Positions 38,695-48,055 of a DNA stretch of 64,000 nt are shown here, one piece after another. The stretch is from Pelagibius marinus (GTDB lineage: Bacteria; Pseudomonadota; Alphaproteobacteria; Kiloniellales; Kiloniellaceae): the NCBI RefSeq assembly GCF_014925385.1, contig NZ_JACSDK010000010.1, positions 124,001 through 188,000 on the forward strand, given 5' to 3'. The stretch's first letter is position 1. Each line of letters opens with the position of its first letter. The position numbers and the translations under genes are program-made. The notes below the pieces were generated by a model, which worked only from the letters and a program-made list of their open reading frames with translations, was not told where the DNA came from and ran no database searches.

Positions 38695-38814
38695 GCTCAA
38701 GGGTTCCCGGGAACTGAGATGGGGCCATTAGGGCGCGACTTTGCGCCCGGGTCCAGCGCCGGGCGGCAGTATCGGATTATTCAATCCGCGGGATCGGCAG
38801 GGGTGATGGTGAGG

Positions 38815-39234
38815 CTAGCGGCCCAGGTCCTGCTCCGGGCCGATCGGCCGGGGCTGCTCGCGGACCCGCTGTTCGAAACCGCTCGCCGCGAAGGAGATCC
38901 GGCCGTTGTCGCAGTCGATCTCGTAGTCCCGGAGGGTGACCTGCCCGTTGGCGGAGGGGCGCGGATCGCCGCGCTTCAGTTCCATGATGAAGAGCTGCAT
39001 GTAATTCTTGAAGTCGATCCCGGCCTTGAAATCCGACACGTTCCGGAAAACCAGTTCGCAGGGCGAGACCCAGAACCGGAAGCTGTTCTCCGGCAGCTTT
39101 TCCCAGCGAAAGATATAGTCGATATCCAGCTTTAGCCGGTGTTCGTTGTCCGGAAACCGCACAGAGTAGATGCGGCAGTCGTGCCAGCCCATCTGCTCGA
39201 AGTCCGCATCGGTCCAAAGCTCTTTGACTTCCAT
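38815..39234 (-). CDS. Hypothetical protein
   Basis: I do not recognise this 139-residue protein. ATG 39234 (MEVKELW) is the most natural start; a longer frame reaches 39288 but lacks a ribosome site. It is acidic, without membrane or signal segments. Conserved-looking bits are WHDCRIYSVRFPD, LDIDYIFRW and FWVSPCELVFRNVSDFK, which suggest a small beta-rich cytoplasmic domain reminiscent of immunity-like families. The gene is isolated between soxB and an oppositely read FAD oxidoreductase. Confidence 0.6.
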   Translation of the reverse strand: MEVKELWTDADFEQMGWHDCRIYSVRFPDNEHRLKLDIDYIFRWEKLPENSFRFWVSPCELVFRNVSDFKAGIDFKNYMQLFIMELKRGDPRPSANGQVTLRDYEIDCDNGRISFAASGFEQRVREQPRPIGPEQDLGR

Positions 39235-39423
39235 GCCTGCCGCCTCGGGATCCTGGGGCCGCGATGTGCTTCGGCTCACTCTATCCACAAAGCGACCTGC
39301 GATCCTCTGATTTTCCTCTCCATCGGGTCTGCCGATGCAGGGTTATCGTTCTCGCCGATTGTGCGCCCAAGGCCCCGGAAAGGTCTTAGTCTCTGCGGGA
39401 AATCAGCCTCTTGGAGCAGTTAC

Positions 39424-40767
39424 ATGGCCTTTCCCGACAGCAGCCGCTACGTGATCATCGGCGCCGGCATCCACGGTCTCTCGACCGCGCTGCACCTGGC
39501 GCAGGCGCTGGAGGCGCGCGGCCAGGGCGGCGGCAAGGACGTCCTGGTCATCGACAAGGGCGGCATCGCCGCCGGGGCCAGCGGCATCGCCTGCGGGGTG
39601 GTGCGCAACAACTACTTCCAGCCGGCCATGCGCGAGCTCATGGCCCATTCGGTCCAAGTCTGGGAGAGCGACCCCAAGGCCTACAGCTATCATCCCGTCG
39701 GCTACATGCAGATCAGCCCGGAGGTGATGCACGAGGACGTCGCCTCGATCTACCAGCAGCAGCAGGCCATCGGTTACGAGTCGGTCTTCGTCGAGGGCGC
39801 GGCGGACTCCGAGCGCTACATGAAAGGCCTCTTCGACGACTGGCAGGCCAAGGGCATCACCTCGGTCCTGCACGAGAAGAAGGGCGGCTACGCCAACAAC
39901 ACCGCGGCGCTCTACGGGCTCGCCGACAAGGCCGAGGCGCTGGGCGTGCGCGTCCTGACCGGCGTCACCGTCACCGGCTTCGAGTTCGGCCACAACTCGG
40001 AGGCCGTGGCCGCCGTCGAGACCGACAAGGGGCGCATCGCCTGCGACCAGCTGGTCATCGGCACGGGCCCCTGGGTGCGCGACTTCTGGGACATGCTGGA
40101 GCTGCCCAAGAGCGTGACCATCAAAGGCAAGGACGGCAGCGAACATCCGGACGTGCCGATGTGGCGCTACTGGCAGCTGGAGGAGGGGGTGCTGGGCGTC
40201 GAGCCGGGTTATCTCACCACCAATGACGGCGCCATGCCGCCGGTGATGCACGTGGACACCGACGCACCACTCATGAGCGACGTCGACGGCTCACTCATCA
40301 CCGACCAGCTCTGGGGCATCTACTACAAGCCGGATTTCCACTTCAACGGCGTGCAGGGCGGCGCTTCGCCCTACGAGGTCACCACGCCGGTCGACGATGT
40401 CGCCATCGACCCCTACGGGCCGTCCTCGCCGGAGTTCGTCGCCTCGCCGGAATTCGTGCACATGTGGTGCTCGGCGCTGGCCCACTGCCACAAGCGCTTC
40501 GAGGGCAAGATCGGCCTCTACAAGAAGGAGCCCTCGGGCGGCATCGGCTGCTTCACGCCGGACTCCTTCCCGGTCTTCGACCGCTTCCGCGAGAATGCCT
40601 ACGTCATCGCGGACTCCAACCACGGCTACAAGATGATCGGCGTCGGCAAGCTGGTGGCCGAGGAGATGCTGAACGGCACGCCCGAGCTGCTGAAGCCCTT
40701 CCGCTTCTCGCGCTACGCCGAAGGCGATCTCCACCCGGTCTCCCACAGCCCCTTTCCCTGGAGCTGA
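39424..40767 (+). CDS. FAD-dependent amine oxidoreductase (DadA/SoxB type)
   Basis: With ATG 39424 the product is 447 residues. The FAD motif IIGAGIHGLSTALHLA is at 10-25, and a DAO-type body follows with RIACDQLVIGTGPWVRDFWD in the middle and SNHGYKMIGVGKLVAEEML near the C-terminus. It belongs to the sarcosine/glycine oxidase group, probably oxidising an N-methyl amino acid or other secondary amine. It has no GcvT domain, so any formaldehyde released would not be caught on THF directly. Close to soxBDAG but on the opposite strand. An upstream in-frame extension to 39139 runs through the neighbouring gene and is not real. Confidence 0.9.
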   Translation: MAFPDSSRYVIIGAGIHGLSTALHLAQALEARGQGGGKDVLVIDKGGIAAGASGIACGVVRNNYFQPAMRELMAHSVQVWESDPKAYSYHPVGYMQISPEVMHEDVASIYQQQQAIGYESVFVEGAADSERYMKGLFDDWQAKGITSVLHEKKGGYANNTAALYGLADKAEALGVRVLTGVTVTGFEFGHNSEAVAAVETDKGRIACDQLVIGTGPWVRDFWDMLELPKSVTIKGKDGSEHPDVPMWRYWQLEEGVLGVEPGYLTTNDGAMPPVMHVDTDAPLMSDVDGSLITDQLWGIYYKPDFHFNGVQGGASPYEVTTPVDDVAIDPYGPSSPEFVASPEFVHMWCSALAHCHKRFEGKIGLYKKEPSGGIGCFTPDSFPVFDRFRENAYVIADSNHGYKMIGVGKLVAEEMLNGTPELLKPFRFSRYAEGDLHPVSHSPFPWS

Positions 40768-40785
40768 TGCGGAAAAGGCGGAGGT

Positions 40786-41346
40786 TCAGGGAATATCGGT
40801 GACGGGTAGGAAGTAGACGTCCGGCTGCCGCATCTTTGCCGGCGTGTCGCTATGTTCCCATTCGCAGACCGTCATGCCCAGGAGGCTGGTTGCTTCTTTT
40901 CCGGAATCGCCGCTCAGTGGCAGTATCAGGCGGCCGCCGTGGCCGGTCCGGTCGGCGCCGTAGTAAACCATTCCCTTCATGGAAATGACGCACTGCTGCT
41001 CGATGGCACGCCGCCAGGCACGCTCTACGATCACCAGGCGCTCGGGCTTCACGAAATCGCGCAGATTGAGGCCCTTGAGATTCGCGCGTCCGAAGACACG
41101 CGCGATTTCGTTGCCGGCCAGGCGGTAAACGAAGCCCTCGCCAGGGATATAATCGACCAGGAAAATACGCGACAGCGCCCAGCTGATGTCGATCGGATCG
41201 ATGTCGTTTTTCTTTGGAATCGGCGCGCCATGGCGCTTTGCACACCAATAATCGAACAACCGCCGGAGTTGGGGCTGCTCAACGAGGTCCGACACCTTGG
41301 TCGTCTGGTGCCCAGAGTCGTCAGCGGATGGATCTTGATCGGACAC
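40786..41346 (-). CDS. PAS-domain protein (PAS_5/LRRLYDYW type)
   Basis: The 186-residue protein uses GTG 41346, eight bases after a strong GGAGGAG site; an open frame continues upstream but has no ribosome site. It shows QLRRLFDYWCAKRHGAPIPKKNDIDPIDI, the usual start of this alphaproteobacterial PAS family, then YRLAGNEIARVFGR. It has no effector domain, so it is probably a stand-alone sensory or regulatory PAS protein. Function unknown; members are common in many copies in Rhodospirillales-type genomes. Confidence 0.8.
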   Translation of the reverse strand: MSDQDPSADDSGHQTTKVSDLVEQPQLRRLFDYWCAKRHGAPIPKKNDIDPIDISWALSRIFLVDYIPGEGFVYRLAGNEIARVFGRANLKGLNLRDFVKPERLVIVERAWRRAIEQQCVISMKGMVYYGADRTGHGGRLILPLSGDSGKEATSLLGMTVCEWEHSDTPAKMRQPDVYFLPVTDIP

Positions 41347-41527
41347 TTGGCTCCTCCCTGAAGACCCGATGCCGAGTGGGAGCCGGAAACAATAGGCAAC
41401 TGCCGGCGCCGGGATCAAGGCGCAAGCCATCGCCGTGTCACCGCGACCGGGGGCTTTCGCGTTGGAAGGTTCAGCTTCTCGGGAATTCCGGATAGGATCG
41501 CCACCGTTCAACGGCGGAGGATGCGAA

Positions 41528-41821
41528 ATGCTCGCAGTGACGGTCGTTTTCAATATCAAGCCCGAAGCGGTGACCGAGTTCCGTCGGGTGGTTCTTCAGC
41601 AAGCGAAGAATTCTCTGGAGAAGGAAGAGTCCTGCCGGCGCTTCGACGTTTGTTTCGACGACGCGCGCCCGGCCATGGCGTTTCTTTACGAACTCTATGA
41701 CGACCGGGCCGCTTTCGATCTTCACCTGGCGAGCGATCATTTTAAGAATTTCGACGCCGAGTCCGGTCCCCTGGTGGAAAGCCGGGTGATCGAGACCTGG
41801 CAGCTGCAGCCAGCGACCTGA
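41528..41821 (+). CDS. YgiN-like antibiotic biosynthesis monooxygenase family protein
   Basis: This 97-residue protein begins at ATG 41528, eight bases after GGAGG. It has the ABM dimeric alpha-beta barrel pattern: a strand MLAVTVVFNIKPE, EFRRVVLQQAKNSLEKEESCRRFDVCFD, then FLYELYDDRAAFDLHLASDHFKNF. Relatives are quinol monooxygenases or small-molecule binders. No partner gene is obvious; the opposite strand begins a glucan gene five bases later. Confidence 0.88.
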   Translation: MLAVTVVFNIKPEAVTEFRRVVLQQAKNSLEKEESCRRFDVCFDDARPAMAFLYELYDDRAAFDLHLASDHFKNFDAESGPLVESRVIETWQLQPAT

Positions 41822-41826
41822 CCGGG

Positions 41827-43473
41827 TCAGCTGCGGGGGCCGCGGGCCGGGCGGAACTGGTAGAGCCAGGTCTCGCTGAGCGGTTCTTTTCCCAGCGCGA
41901 GGTACATCCGCAGTTCCACCGGCTCTTCGCCCTCCACCGCGAGATCGAAGACGGCACGCCAGGCCTTGGTGCCGGGGACCGGCTCGGCGAAGACGCGGGA
42001 GACCTCACCGCGCGAGGCGGTGACCACAGGCTCCGGTTCGCTCTTGCCGTTCAGGCCCGGCAAGCGTCCGCCTTCGAAGTCCACCACGAACTTGGTCAGC
42101 CCGGGCGGACGCGGCTTGCCGGGCTGGCCGCCGCGGCCCAGGCGCGTGGCCGTCACCCGGGCGAAGTCGCGGGCCGGGTAGGGCTCCTCGGCCAACCAGT
42201 GCAGGCGGTAGGTCAGGTGGCGGCTGTCGCCCGCCTTGGCCGCCGCCTGCGCCACCCAGCAGGCGACGATGTTGTCGTGGATCTCGTCGTCGGTGGGGAT
42301 TTCCAGCAGTTGCACACTGCCGGGCCCCCAGTCGCCCAGGGGCTCGACCCAGAGGCTGGAGCGGCGCTCGTAGTGGACGCCGTCCAGGTAGTGGTCGAAG
42401 TCGCGGTCCCGCTGCAGCAGGCCGAAGCCGCGCGGATTGTCGTCGAAGAAGGAGGAGAGGGTAACCTGCTCCGGATTGTTGAGCGACCGCCAGAGGCGTT
42501 CGCCGCCGCCGGTCCACAGCGCGAGGCCGTCGGAGTCATGGATCTCCGGGCGCCAGTCCATGCGGGCGGGACGGTCGCCCTCCGAATAGAAGTACATGGA
42601 GGTCAAGGGCGCGAGACCGAGGCGGGCCACGTCGCGGCGCAGGAAGAGGTGTTTTTCCACCTCCATGATCACCCCGGCGCCGCGGGTGAGGGAGAAGCGG
42701 TAGGCGCCGGCGAGGCTGGGGCCGTCCAGCAGGGCATAGACCGCCACCGGGTCCCCCGCCTTTTCGGCGGGGGCGATGTAGAACTCGGTGAAATCGGGGA
42801 ACTCCTCGGGCCCCGAGAGCGTTGGGTTCACCACGACGCCGCGCGCCGAAAGGCCGTATTGCTCCAGCTCGCCGATGGCGCGGAAATAGGAGGCGCCGAG
42901 GAAGGCGATCCAGTCGTGGCTGCGCCACCAGTCTTGGGACTTTCCGGCGTCGCGCCCGATCGACTCCTGCAGGCGAAAGCCGGCGAAGCCGGAATCCTCG
43001 GGCAGGCGGCGGGCGATGGAGTCTGCCGGCATCTCGAAGTAATCAGGCGAATAGAGGATTTCCCGCGCCTCCATGCCGCCCGGGCCGCTCGCCAGCGCAT
43101 GCATCTTCACCGACTTGCCGAAAAAGCGGCCCAGGTGGAAGAAGGTCGCCGGGTAGGCGCTCTTTGGCCCGCCAGACTCGGGACCATAGAGCGCCCGGTC
43201 CGGATCGAAGCGGATCTTGCCGTGGGCCTCGTAGTCGATCTGCTCCACGACTTGCGGCGCTGGGCGGTAGGGCGGCTGGTAGGCTCTGCCGGCGGTTTCC
43301 CTCGCCCGCTGCGTCAGCGCCTCGAAGCTGAAGGGCCGGGCCGGGCCGAAGTGGAGACCGCCGCCTTGCGCCCAGCTTTCCAGTGGCCCCAGGAGGGCCG
43401 GACCGGCGGCGCCTACGGCGGCTCCCAGAGAGGCAAGTTCCAGCAGCCTGCGTCTGGAAAACGGTCTCGGCAT
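41827..43473 (-). CDS. OpgG/OpgD family periplasmic glucan biosynthesis protein
   Basis: The 548-residue protein begins with a twin-arginine-like signal (SRRRLLELAS, cleavage near AWA/Q at about 36) and has the MdoG domain throughout: FSFEALTQRARETA near 49-62, RFRLQESIGRDAG-like segment and WVEPLGDWGPGSVQLLEIPT. OpgG/D family proteins help to make osmoregulated periplasmic glucans. The twin-arginine export route fits OpgD more than OpgG. It is a single gene; no glucosyltransferase (OpgH) lies within the window. Confidence 0.9.
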   Translation of the reverse strand: MPRPFSRRRLLELASLGAAVGAAGPALLGPLESWAQGGGLHFGPARPFSFEALTQRARETAGRAYQPPYRPAPQVVEQIDYEAHGKIRFDPDRALYGPESGGPKSAYPATFFHLGRFFGKSVKMHALASGPGGMEAREILYSPDYFEMPADSIARRLPEDSGFAGFRLQESIGRDAGKSQDWWRSHDWIAFLGASYFRAIGELEQYGLSARGVVVNPTLSGPEEFPDFTEFYIAPAEKAGDPVAVYALLDGPSLAGAYRFSLTRGAGVIMEVEKHLFLRRDVARLGLAPLTSMYFYSEGDRPARMDWRPEIHDSDGLALWTGGGERLWRSLNNPEQVTLSSFFDDNPRGFGLLQRDRDFDHYLDGVHYERRSSLWVEPLGDWGPGSVQLLEIPTDDEIHDNIVACWVAQAAAKAGDSRHLTYRLHWLAEEPYPARDFARVTATRLGRGGQPGKPRPPGLTKFVVDFEGGRLPGLNGKSEPEPVVTASRGEVSRVFAEPVPGTKAWRAVFDLAVEGEEPVELRMYLALGKEPLSETWLYQFRPARGPRS

Positions 43474-43810
43474 AAGATGGTCTCGCGATGCTGTTGGTCC
43501 GGATTTCGGGGGAAGGGGCTGGCAGGACCCTGGGCCCAGAAACTAGGCGACGGCGCCGCACCCCGGCCAAGGGCAATTTCCGGGCAAAGGACGGTGGCAA
43601 GCCGGCAGCTACGGACGCCGTCGCAAGAATGACGTGGTGGCGCGGGATTTCTTCCATTTCCCTCTGTCGGACAGGCCCCGGTCCCTTATCCTCTACGCGC
43701 CACGGATGGTCGCTGGCGGGCCTGAAAAGCGGGGGCCAGCCGACTATTTCTGAACCTGGCAGGTCCTGTGACGGGTAGATAGGAACAGGCGTTAAAACAA
43801 GGAAGTACTT
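43474..43810. other. 337-bp intergenic region upstream of the dehydrogenase gene
   Basis: This gap lies between the divergent glucan gene and the 805-residue dehydrogenase. No supportable gene was found. The last part becomes more A+T-rich and ends with a GGAAG ribosome site at about 43801-43805. I saw no clear palindrome or riboswitch. Promoters for both divergent genes must lie here. Confidence 0.5.
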
Positions 43811-46228
43811 ATGAAATCCCATGCTCAGGTCGTGGTCATCGGCGGTGGCGTCGTCGGCTGCAGCGTCCTCTACCACCTGACCAAGGCCGGCTGGCGCGAC
43901 GTCGTGCTGCTGGAGCGCAGCGAGCTGACCTCGGGCTCCACCTGGCATGCCGCCGGGGGCATGCACACCCTCAACAGCGATCCCAACGTCGCCAAGCTGC
44001 AGAGCTACACCATCAACCTGTACAAGGAGATCGAGGCGATCTCCGGCCAGTCCTGCAGCGCGCATATGCCCGGCGGCCTGATGCTGGCCGACACGCCGGA
44101 CTGGCTGGACTTCCTGAAGGTGACCCAGGGCAAGGCGCGGGTGCTGGGCCTGGAGACCGAGCTCATCTCGATGGAGGAAGCGAAGGAGCGCCATCCGCTG
44201 ATCAACGAGAAGCGCTTTCTCGGCGCTCTTTACGATCCGATGGAAGGCCATGTCGATCCTTCCGGCGTCACCCACGCCTACGCCAAGTCGGCGCGCATCG
44301 GCGGCGCCGAGATCGAGCGCTTCACCCGCGTCGTCGACCTGCAGCCGCTGACCAACGGAGGCTGGGAGGTCGTTACCGACAAGGGCGGGATCAAGGCCGA
44401 GCACGTGGTGAACTGCGGCGGCCTCTGGGCGCGCGAGGTCGGCCGCATGGTCGGCCTGGAACTGCCGGTTCTGGCCATGGAACACCACTATCTCGTCACC
44501 GACGAGATGCCGGAGGTGAGCGGACGCGCCCAGGAGCTGCCGCACTGCATCGACTTCGGCGCCGAGATCTACATGCGCCAGGAGCGTGGCGGCCTCGTCA
44601 TGGGCACCTACGAGCGCAACTGCGTGCCCTGGTCGCCCAAGCAGACCCCCTGGGACTTCGGCCACGAGTTGCTGCAGCCGGACCTCGACCGCATCTCCGG
44701 CAATCTCGACCTTGCCTTCGACCATTTCCCGGCGCTGGAGACCGCCGGCATCAAGCAGGTCATCAACGGGCCCTTCACCTTCGCGCCCGACGGCAACCCT
44801 CTGGTCGGCCCGGTGCGCGGCCTGAAGAACTTCTGGGTCGCCTGCGGCGTCATGGCGGGCTTCAGCCAGGGCGGCGGCGTCGGCCTCGCGCTCTCCAACT
44901 GGATGGTGGAGGGCGACCCGGGCTTCGATGTCTTCGCGATGGACGTGGCACGCTTCGGGGACTTCGCGACCATGGCCTACACCAACGCCAAGGTGCGGGA
45001 GAACTACGGCCGGCGCTTCCGCATCACCTTCCCGAACGAGGAGCTGCCGGCGGCGCGCCCGCTGCGTACTACGGCGATCTACGATTGCCTCAAGGAGGAG
45101 AACGCCGTCTTCGGCGCGTCCTACGGCATGGAGCACGCCCTGTGGTTCGCACCCGAGGGAGAGGAGCCGGTGGAGACGCCGAGCTACCGCCGTTCCAATG
45201 CCTTCGAGCACGCGAAGGCCGAGTGCAAGGCGGTGCGCGAGGCGGTCGGCATGACGGAGACGGCCATCTTCGCCAAGTACGAGGTGACGGGCCCTGGGGC
45301 CGAGGGCTGGCTCTCGCAGCTGCTGGCCAACCGCATGCCGCGGGAAGGCCGCCTGGTGCTCACGCCGATGCTGAACCCCGGCGGCAAGATCATCGGCGAC
45401 TTCACCGTCGCCAAGGCGGGGCCGGAACGCTTCTTTATCTTCGGCTCGGGCCCTGCCGAGGACTATCACCTGCGCTGGTTCGAGCAGCACCTGCCGGAAA
45501 GCGGCGTACGCCTGCAGTCCCGCAGCCGCGATCTTCAGGGTTTCATCATCGCCGGGCCGAGGTCGCGCGAACTGCTCGCGCGGCTCACCGACGACGACGT
45601 TTCCAATGCGGCTTTTCCCTTCATGGACTTCCGCCGCATGGATCTCGGCATGACGCCCGCCTGGGTCGGCCGGATCAACTTTACCGGCGACCTGGGCTAC
45701 GAGCTCTGGGTGGCGCCCGATGGCCTGCGCCGCCTCTATGACGACCTGCTGGCGGCGGGCGAGGACCTGGGCCTGCGCCAGTTCGGCCTTCGCGCCATCC
45801 TCTCCCTGCGCCTGGAGAAGAGCTACGGCACCTGGGCGCGTGAGTACCGCCCGATCTACACCCCCGCCGAGGCCGGCCTCGACCGCTTCGTCGACCTGCG
45901 CAAGAACGACTTCATCGGCCGTGACGCCGTGCTGAAGGAGAAGGAGGCCGGCGGCCCCAAGCTGCGCCTCGTCACCTTCACGGTGGACGCGGACGGCGCC
46001 GACGTCGTCGGCGACGAGCCCGTCTGGCACAACGGCGAGGTGGTCGGCTGGGTTACTTCCGGCGGCTACTGCCACTGGGTCGACCGCTCGGTGGCGCTGG
46101 CCTACGTGCCGGCCGAGCTGGCGAAGGCTGACGGCGGTTTCGAGATCGAGATCCTCGGCGACCACCGCGCGGCAAAGCTGCAACCGGAGCCGCTCTTCGA
46201 CCCCAGGCGCGAGCGCATGCTGGGGTAG
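43811..46228 (+). CDS. Dimethylglycine/sarcosine dehydrogenase-like FAD-GcvT protein
   Basis: This 805-residue protein has a DAO domain (about 5-370) with FAD loop VVIGGGVVGCSVLYHL (8-23), an FAO-M segment, a GcvT THF-binding domain (about 430-700) and GcvT-C (about 710-800). The SGSTWHAAGG motif places a His at 46, the residue that holds covalent FAD in dimethylglycine and sarcosine dehydrogenases. The likely reaction is oxidative demethylation with transfer to THF. It therefore feeds one-carbon units into the same pool as soxBDAG. Its promoter region follows the divergent glucan gene. A specific substrate is not certain; other N-methylated amines are possible. Confidence 0.9.
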   Translation: MKSHAQVVVIGGGVVGCSVLYHLTKAGWRDVVLLERSELTSGSTWHAAGGMHTLNSDPNVAKLQSYTINLYKEIEAISGQSCSAHMPGGLMLADTPDWLDFLKVTQGKARVLGLETELISMEEAKERHPLINEKRFLGALYDPMEGHVDPSGVTHAYAKSARIGGAEIERFTRVVDLQPLTNGGWEVVTDKGGIKAEHVVNCGGLWAREVGRMVGLELPVLAMEHHYLVTDEMPEVSGRAQELPHCIDFGAEIYMRQERGGLVMGTYERNCVPWSPKQTPWDFGHELLQPDLDRISGNLDLAFDHFPALETAGIKQVINGPFTFAPDGNPLVGPVRGLKNFWVACGVMAGFSQGGGVGLALSNWMVEGDPGFDVFAMDVARFGDFATMAYTNAKVRENYGRRFRITFPNEELPAARPLRTTAIYDCLKEENAVFGASYGMEHALWFAPEGEEPVETPSYRRSNAFEHAKAECKAVREAVGMTETAIFAKYEVTGPGAEGWLSQLLANRMPREGRLVLTPMLNPGGKIIGDFTVAKAGPERFFIFGSGPAEDYHLRWFEQHLPESGVRLQSRSRDLQGFIIAGPRSRELLARLTDDDVSNAAFPFMDFRRMDLGMTPAWVGRINFTGDLGYELWVAPDGLRRLYDDLLAAGEDLGLRQFGLRAILSLRLEKSYGTWAREYRPIYTPAEAGLDRFVDLRKNDFIGRDAVLKEKEAGGPKLRLVTFTVDADGADVVGDEPVWHNGEVVGWVTSGGYCHWVDRSVALAYVPAELAKADGGFEIEILGDHRAAKLQPEPLFDPRRERMLG

Positions 46229-46886
46229 GGGAGCCGCGCGGTGCGAATTAGCGCCGTGTCGGCTCCCGATGGTCCTGGCTAGCTGTCGCGGCGAACAAGC
46301 CGGTGATTGCTGCTGACCCTGGTTGCATCTGCGATAGTGCGATGCCGCACAATGGACAACGCCCTCCAAACGGGAAATTGGTATGAAAAACAACCCGCTG
46401 CGGGACCAATTTCTGACCAATTTCTGTTGTGGTCACAAAGAAATGTCGTGCAGTATGGAACGGGTTTCCGGTCTGCGGGAATTCGCCACGATGAAAGCCT
46501 CGGAACAGAGGCGGTGGAACGAAATGGTTTTTGGGGAGGAAAGCAGCAGCGCGCCGCAGGGCGTTGAAAAGCGCCGGTATCGCTCGGTCTAAAGCCTGGC
46601 CGTCGAACCGTAAGTCGACACCCCCTGCGTCCACGAAAATCCGTTCATGCAAATGCCTGCAATGCCACGGCGGCAGCGGTTTTCCGCCGGTGCCGGGCAA
46701 CCCGGCAGGGGTATGACCGGCTCTGCTCGCGGTATTGCGGCGCGTTCACGATTTGTGGATTTGCACAAGAATCTGAGACGAATTGTGCTAGTTTTGACGG
46801 GTTGGTGACGTCTGAACTCGATGCCAGCCAAAGTCCGTAAAGGGCCGGCCCACAACGGGCCAACAATGAAAAAAGGGAGGAAAGCT
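46229..46886. other. 658-bp intergenic region upstream of the TRAP genes
   Basis: The gap has no convincing gene. It holds an 11-base tandem repeat at 46404-46426. Near 46759-46787 a TTGCAC and a TGTGCT are 17 bases apart and could be a weak promoter. The 30 bases before the GTG start carry GGGAGG. Short frames in the region, such as a 69-codon frame from 46383, show no known domain. Confidence 0.5.
46404..46426. repeat. Tandem 11-base direct repeat
   Basis: GACCAATTTCT occurs twice in tandem (46404-46414 and 46415-46425), followed by G. An 11-base period places the two copies on one face of the helix, a layout used by some transcription factors. It lies about 460 bases upstream of the TRAP receptor start. 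Confidence 0.7.
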
Positions 46887-48026
46887 GTGAAGAACAAGTC
46901 TGAAACCAAATCACTCTCGCGCCGTAAGCTGCTGAAAGGCGGCGGCGTTGCCGCCGGCGCGGTGGCGGCCGGCGCCATTGCCATGCCGAACGTCTCGCGG
47001 GCCCAGACGAAGACTCTGAAGATGCAGGGCTCCTGGGGGGCCTCGGATGTCTTCAGCGACATGGCCCGGCAGTACACCGAGCGCGTCGAGAAGATGTCCG
47101 GCGGGCGCCTCAAGATGGACTATCTGCCCTCCGGTGCCGTGGTGAAGGGCTTCCAGGTTCAGGACGCGGTCAACGACGGTGTTCTCGATGCCGCCCACAC
47201 GGTGACGGCCTACTGGTACGGCAAGAACAAGGCCGCCTCGCTGTTCGGCACCGGTCCGGTCTTCGGCGCCAACGCCTCGCAGATCCTGGCCTGGATCCAC
47301 TACGGTGGCGGCAAGGAGCTCTACAAGGAACTGACCCAGGATATCCTCGGCCTCAATCTCGTCGGCTTCTTCGCCATGCCGATGCCGACGCAGCCGCTGG
47401 GCTGGTTCAAGAATCACATCGAAAACGTCGAGCAGATGCAGGGCCTCAAGTACCGCACCGTCGGCCTGGCCACGGACATCATGCAGGGCATGGGCCTGAA
47501 GGTGACCCAGCTTCCGGGCGGTGAAATCGTGCCGGCGCTGGAACGTGGCGTGATTGAGGCTTTCGAGTTCAACAATCCCACGTCGGACAGGCAGTTCGGC
47601 GCTCAGGACGTCTCCAAGCACTATCACATGGGCTCCTACCACCAGGCGGCCGAGTTCTTCGAGATCATCTTCAACAAGGATCTCTTCGAATCGCTGCCGG
47701 CGGAGCAGCAGGCCATCCTGGAGTACGCGGCCGAGGCGGCCAACACCGCCAACTACGGCATGGCCATGGACAGCTACTCCAAGGATCTGCAGACCCTGAT
47801 CAACGATGACGGTGTGAACGTCTACCGCACCGACGAGTCGATCATGGCGGCACAGCTGGTCTCCTGGGACAAGACGCTGGAGTCCCTGACGCAAGATCCC
47901 TTCTTCAAGAAGGTGGTCGACAGCCAGAAGGCTTGGTCGGAGCGGGTTGCCTTCTACGACTTGATGAACTCCGCCGACTACAAGCTGGCCTACAAGCACT
48001 ACTTCCCGGGCAAGATCACTTTCTAA
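46887..48026 (+). CDS. TRAP transporter solute receptor (DctP family, TakP-like)
   Basis: A GTG at 46887 with the GGGAGG site six bases upstream gives 379 residues and a twin-arginine signal (SRRKLLKGGG near 11-20, cleavage near SRAQ at about 42). ATG 46866 is an alternative without a good ribosome site. The body is that of the TakP/2-oxo-acid type, with LPSGAVVKGFQVQDAVNDG near 82, KYRTVGLATDIMQGMGLKVTQLPGGEI and ALERGVIEAFEFNNPTSDRQFG. It would catch a 2-oxo or hydroxy acid in the periplasm. The gene is followed by a hairpin and the dctQ and dctM genes. Confidence 0.92.
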   Translation: MKNKSETKSLSRRKLLKGGGVAAGAVAAGAIAMPNVSRAQTKTLKMQGSWGASDVFSDMARQYTERVEKMSGGRLKMDYLPSGAVVKGFQVQDAVNDGVLDAAHTVTAYWYGKNKAASLFGTGPVFGANASQILAWIHYGGGKELYKELTQDILGLNLVGFFAMPMPTQPLGWFKNHIENVEQMQGLKYRTVGLATDIMQGMGLKVTQLPGGEIVPALERGVIEAFEFNNPTSDRQFGAQDVSKHYHMGSYHQAAEFFEIIFNKDLFESLPAEQQAILEYAAEAANTANYGMAMDSYSKDLQTLINDDGVNVYRTDESIMAAQLVSWDKTLESLTQDPFFKKVVDSQKAWSERVAFYDLMNSADYKLAYKHYFPGKITF

Positions 48027-48055
48027 CCGAAGCTGGTCGAAGCCATGAGGTGACA

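Noticed and set aside
43043-46420. A 1125-codon open frame antisense to the dimethylglycine-dehydrogenase-like gene and the end of the glucan gene.
   Set aside because: It is a shadow of high-GC codon use: rich in Arg, His, Ala, Gly with no domain, and it crosses two well-identified genes and their promoters.
46383-46592. A 69-codon frame in the gap upstream of the TRAP genes.
   Set aside because: It has a modest GGGA-like site but no domain or recognisable feature and it overlaps the tandem repeat; not enough to call a gene.
43474-46886. A riboswitch (glycine or THF type) upstream of the amine-oxidation genes.
   Set aside because: I looked for conserved riboswitch core sequences in the 43.5 and 46.3 kb gaps and found none by eye.
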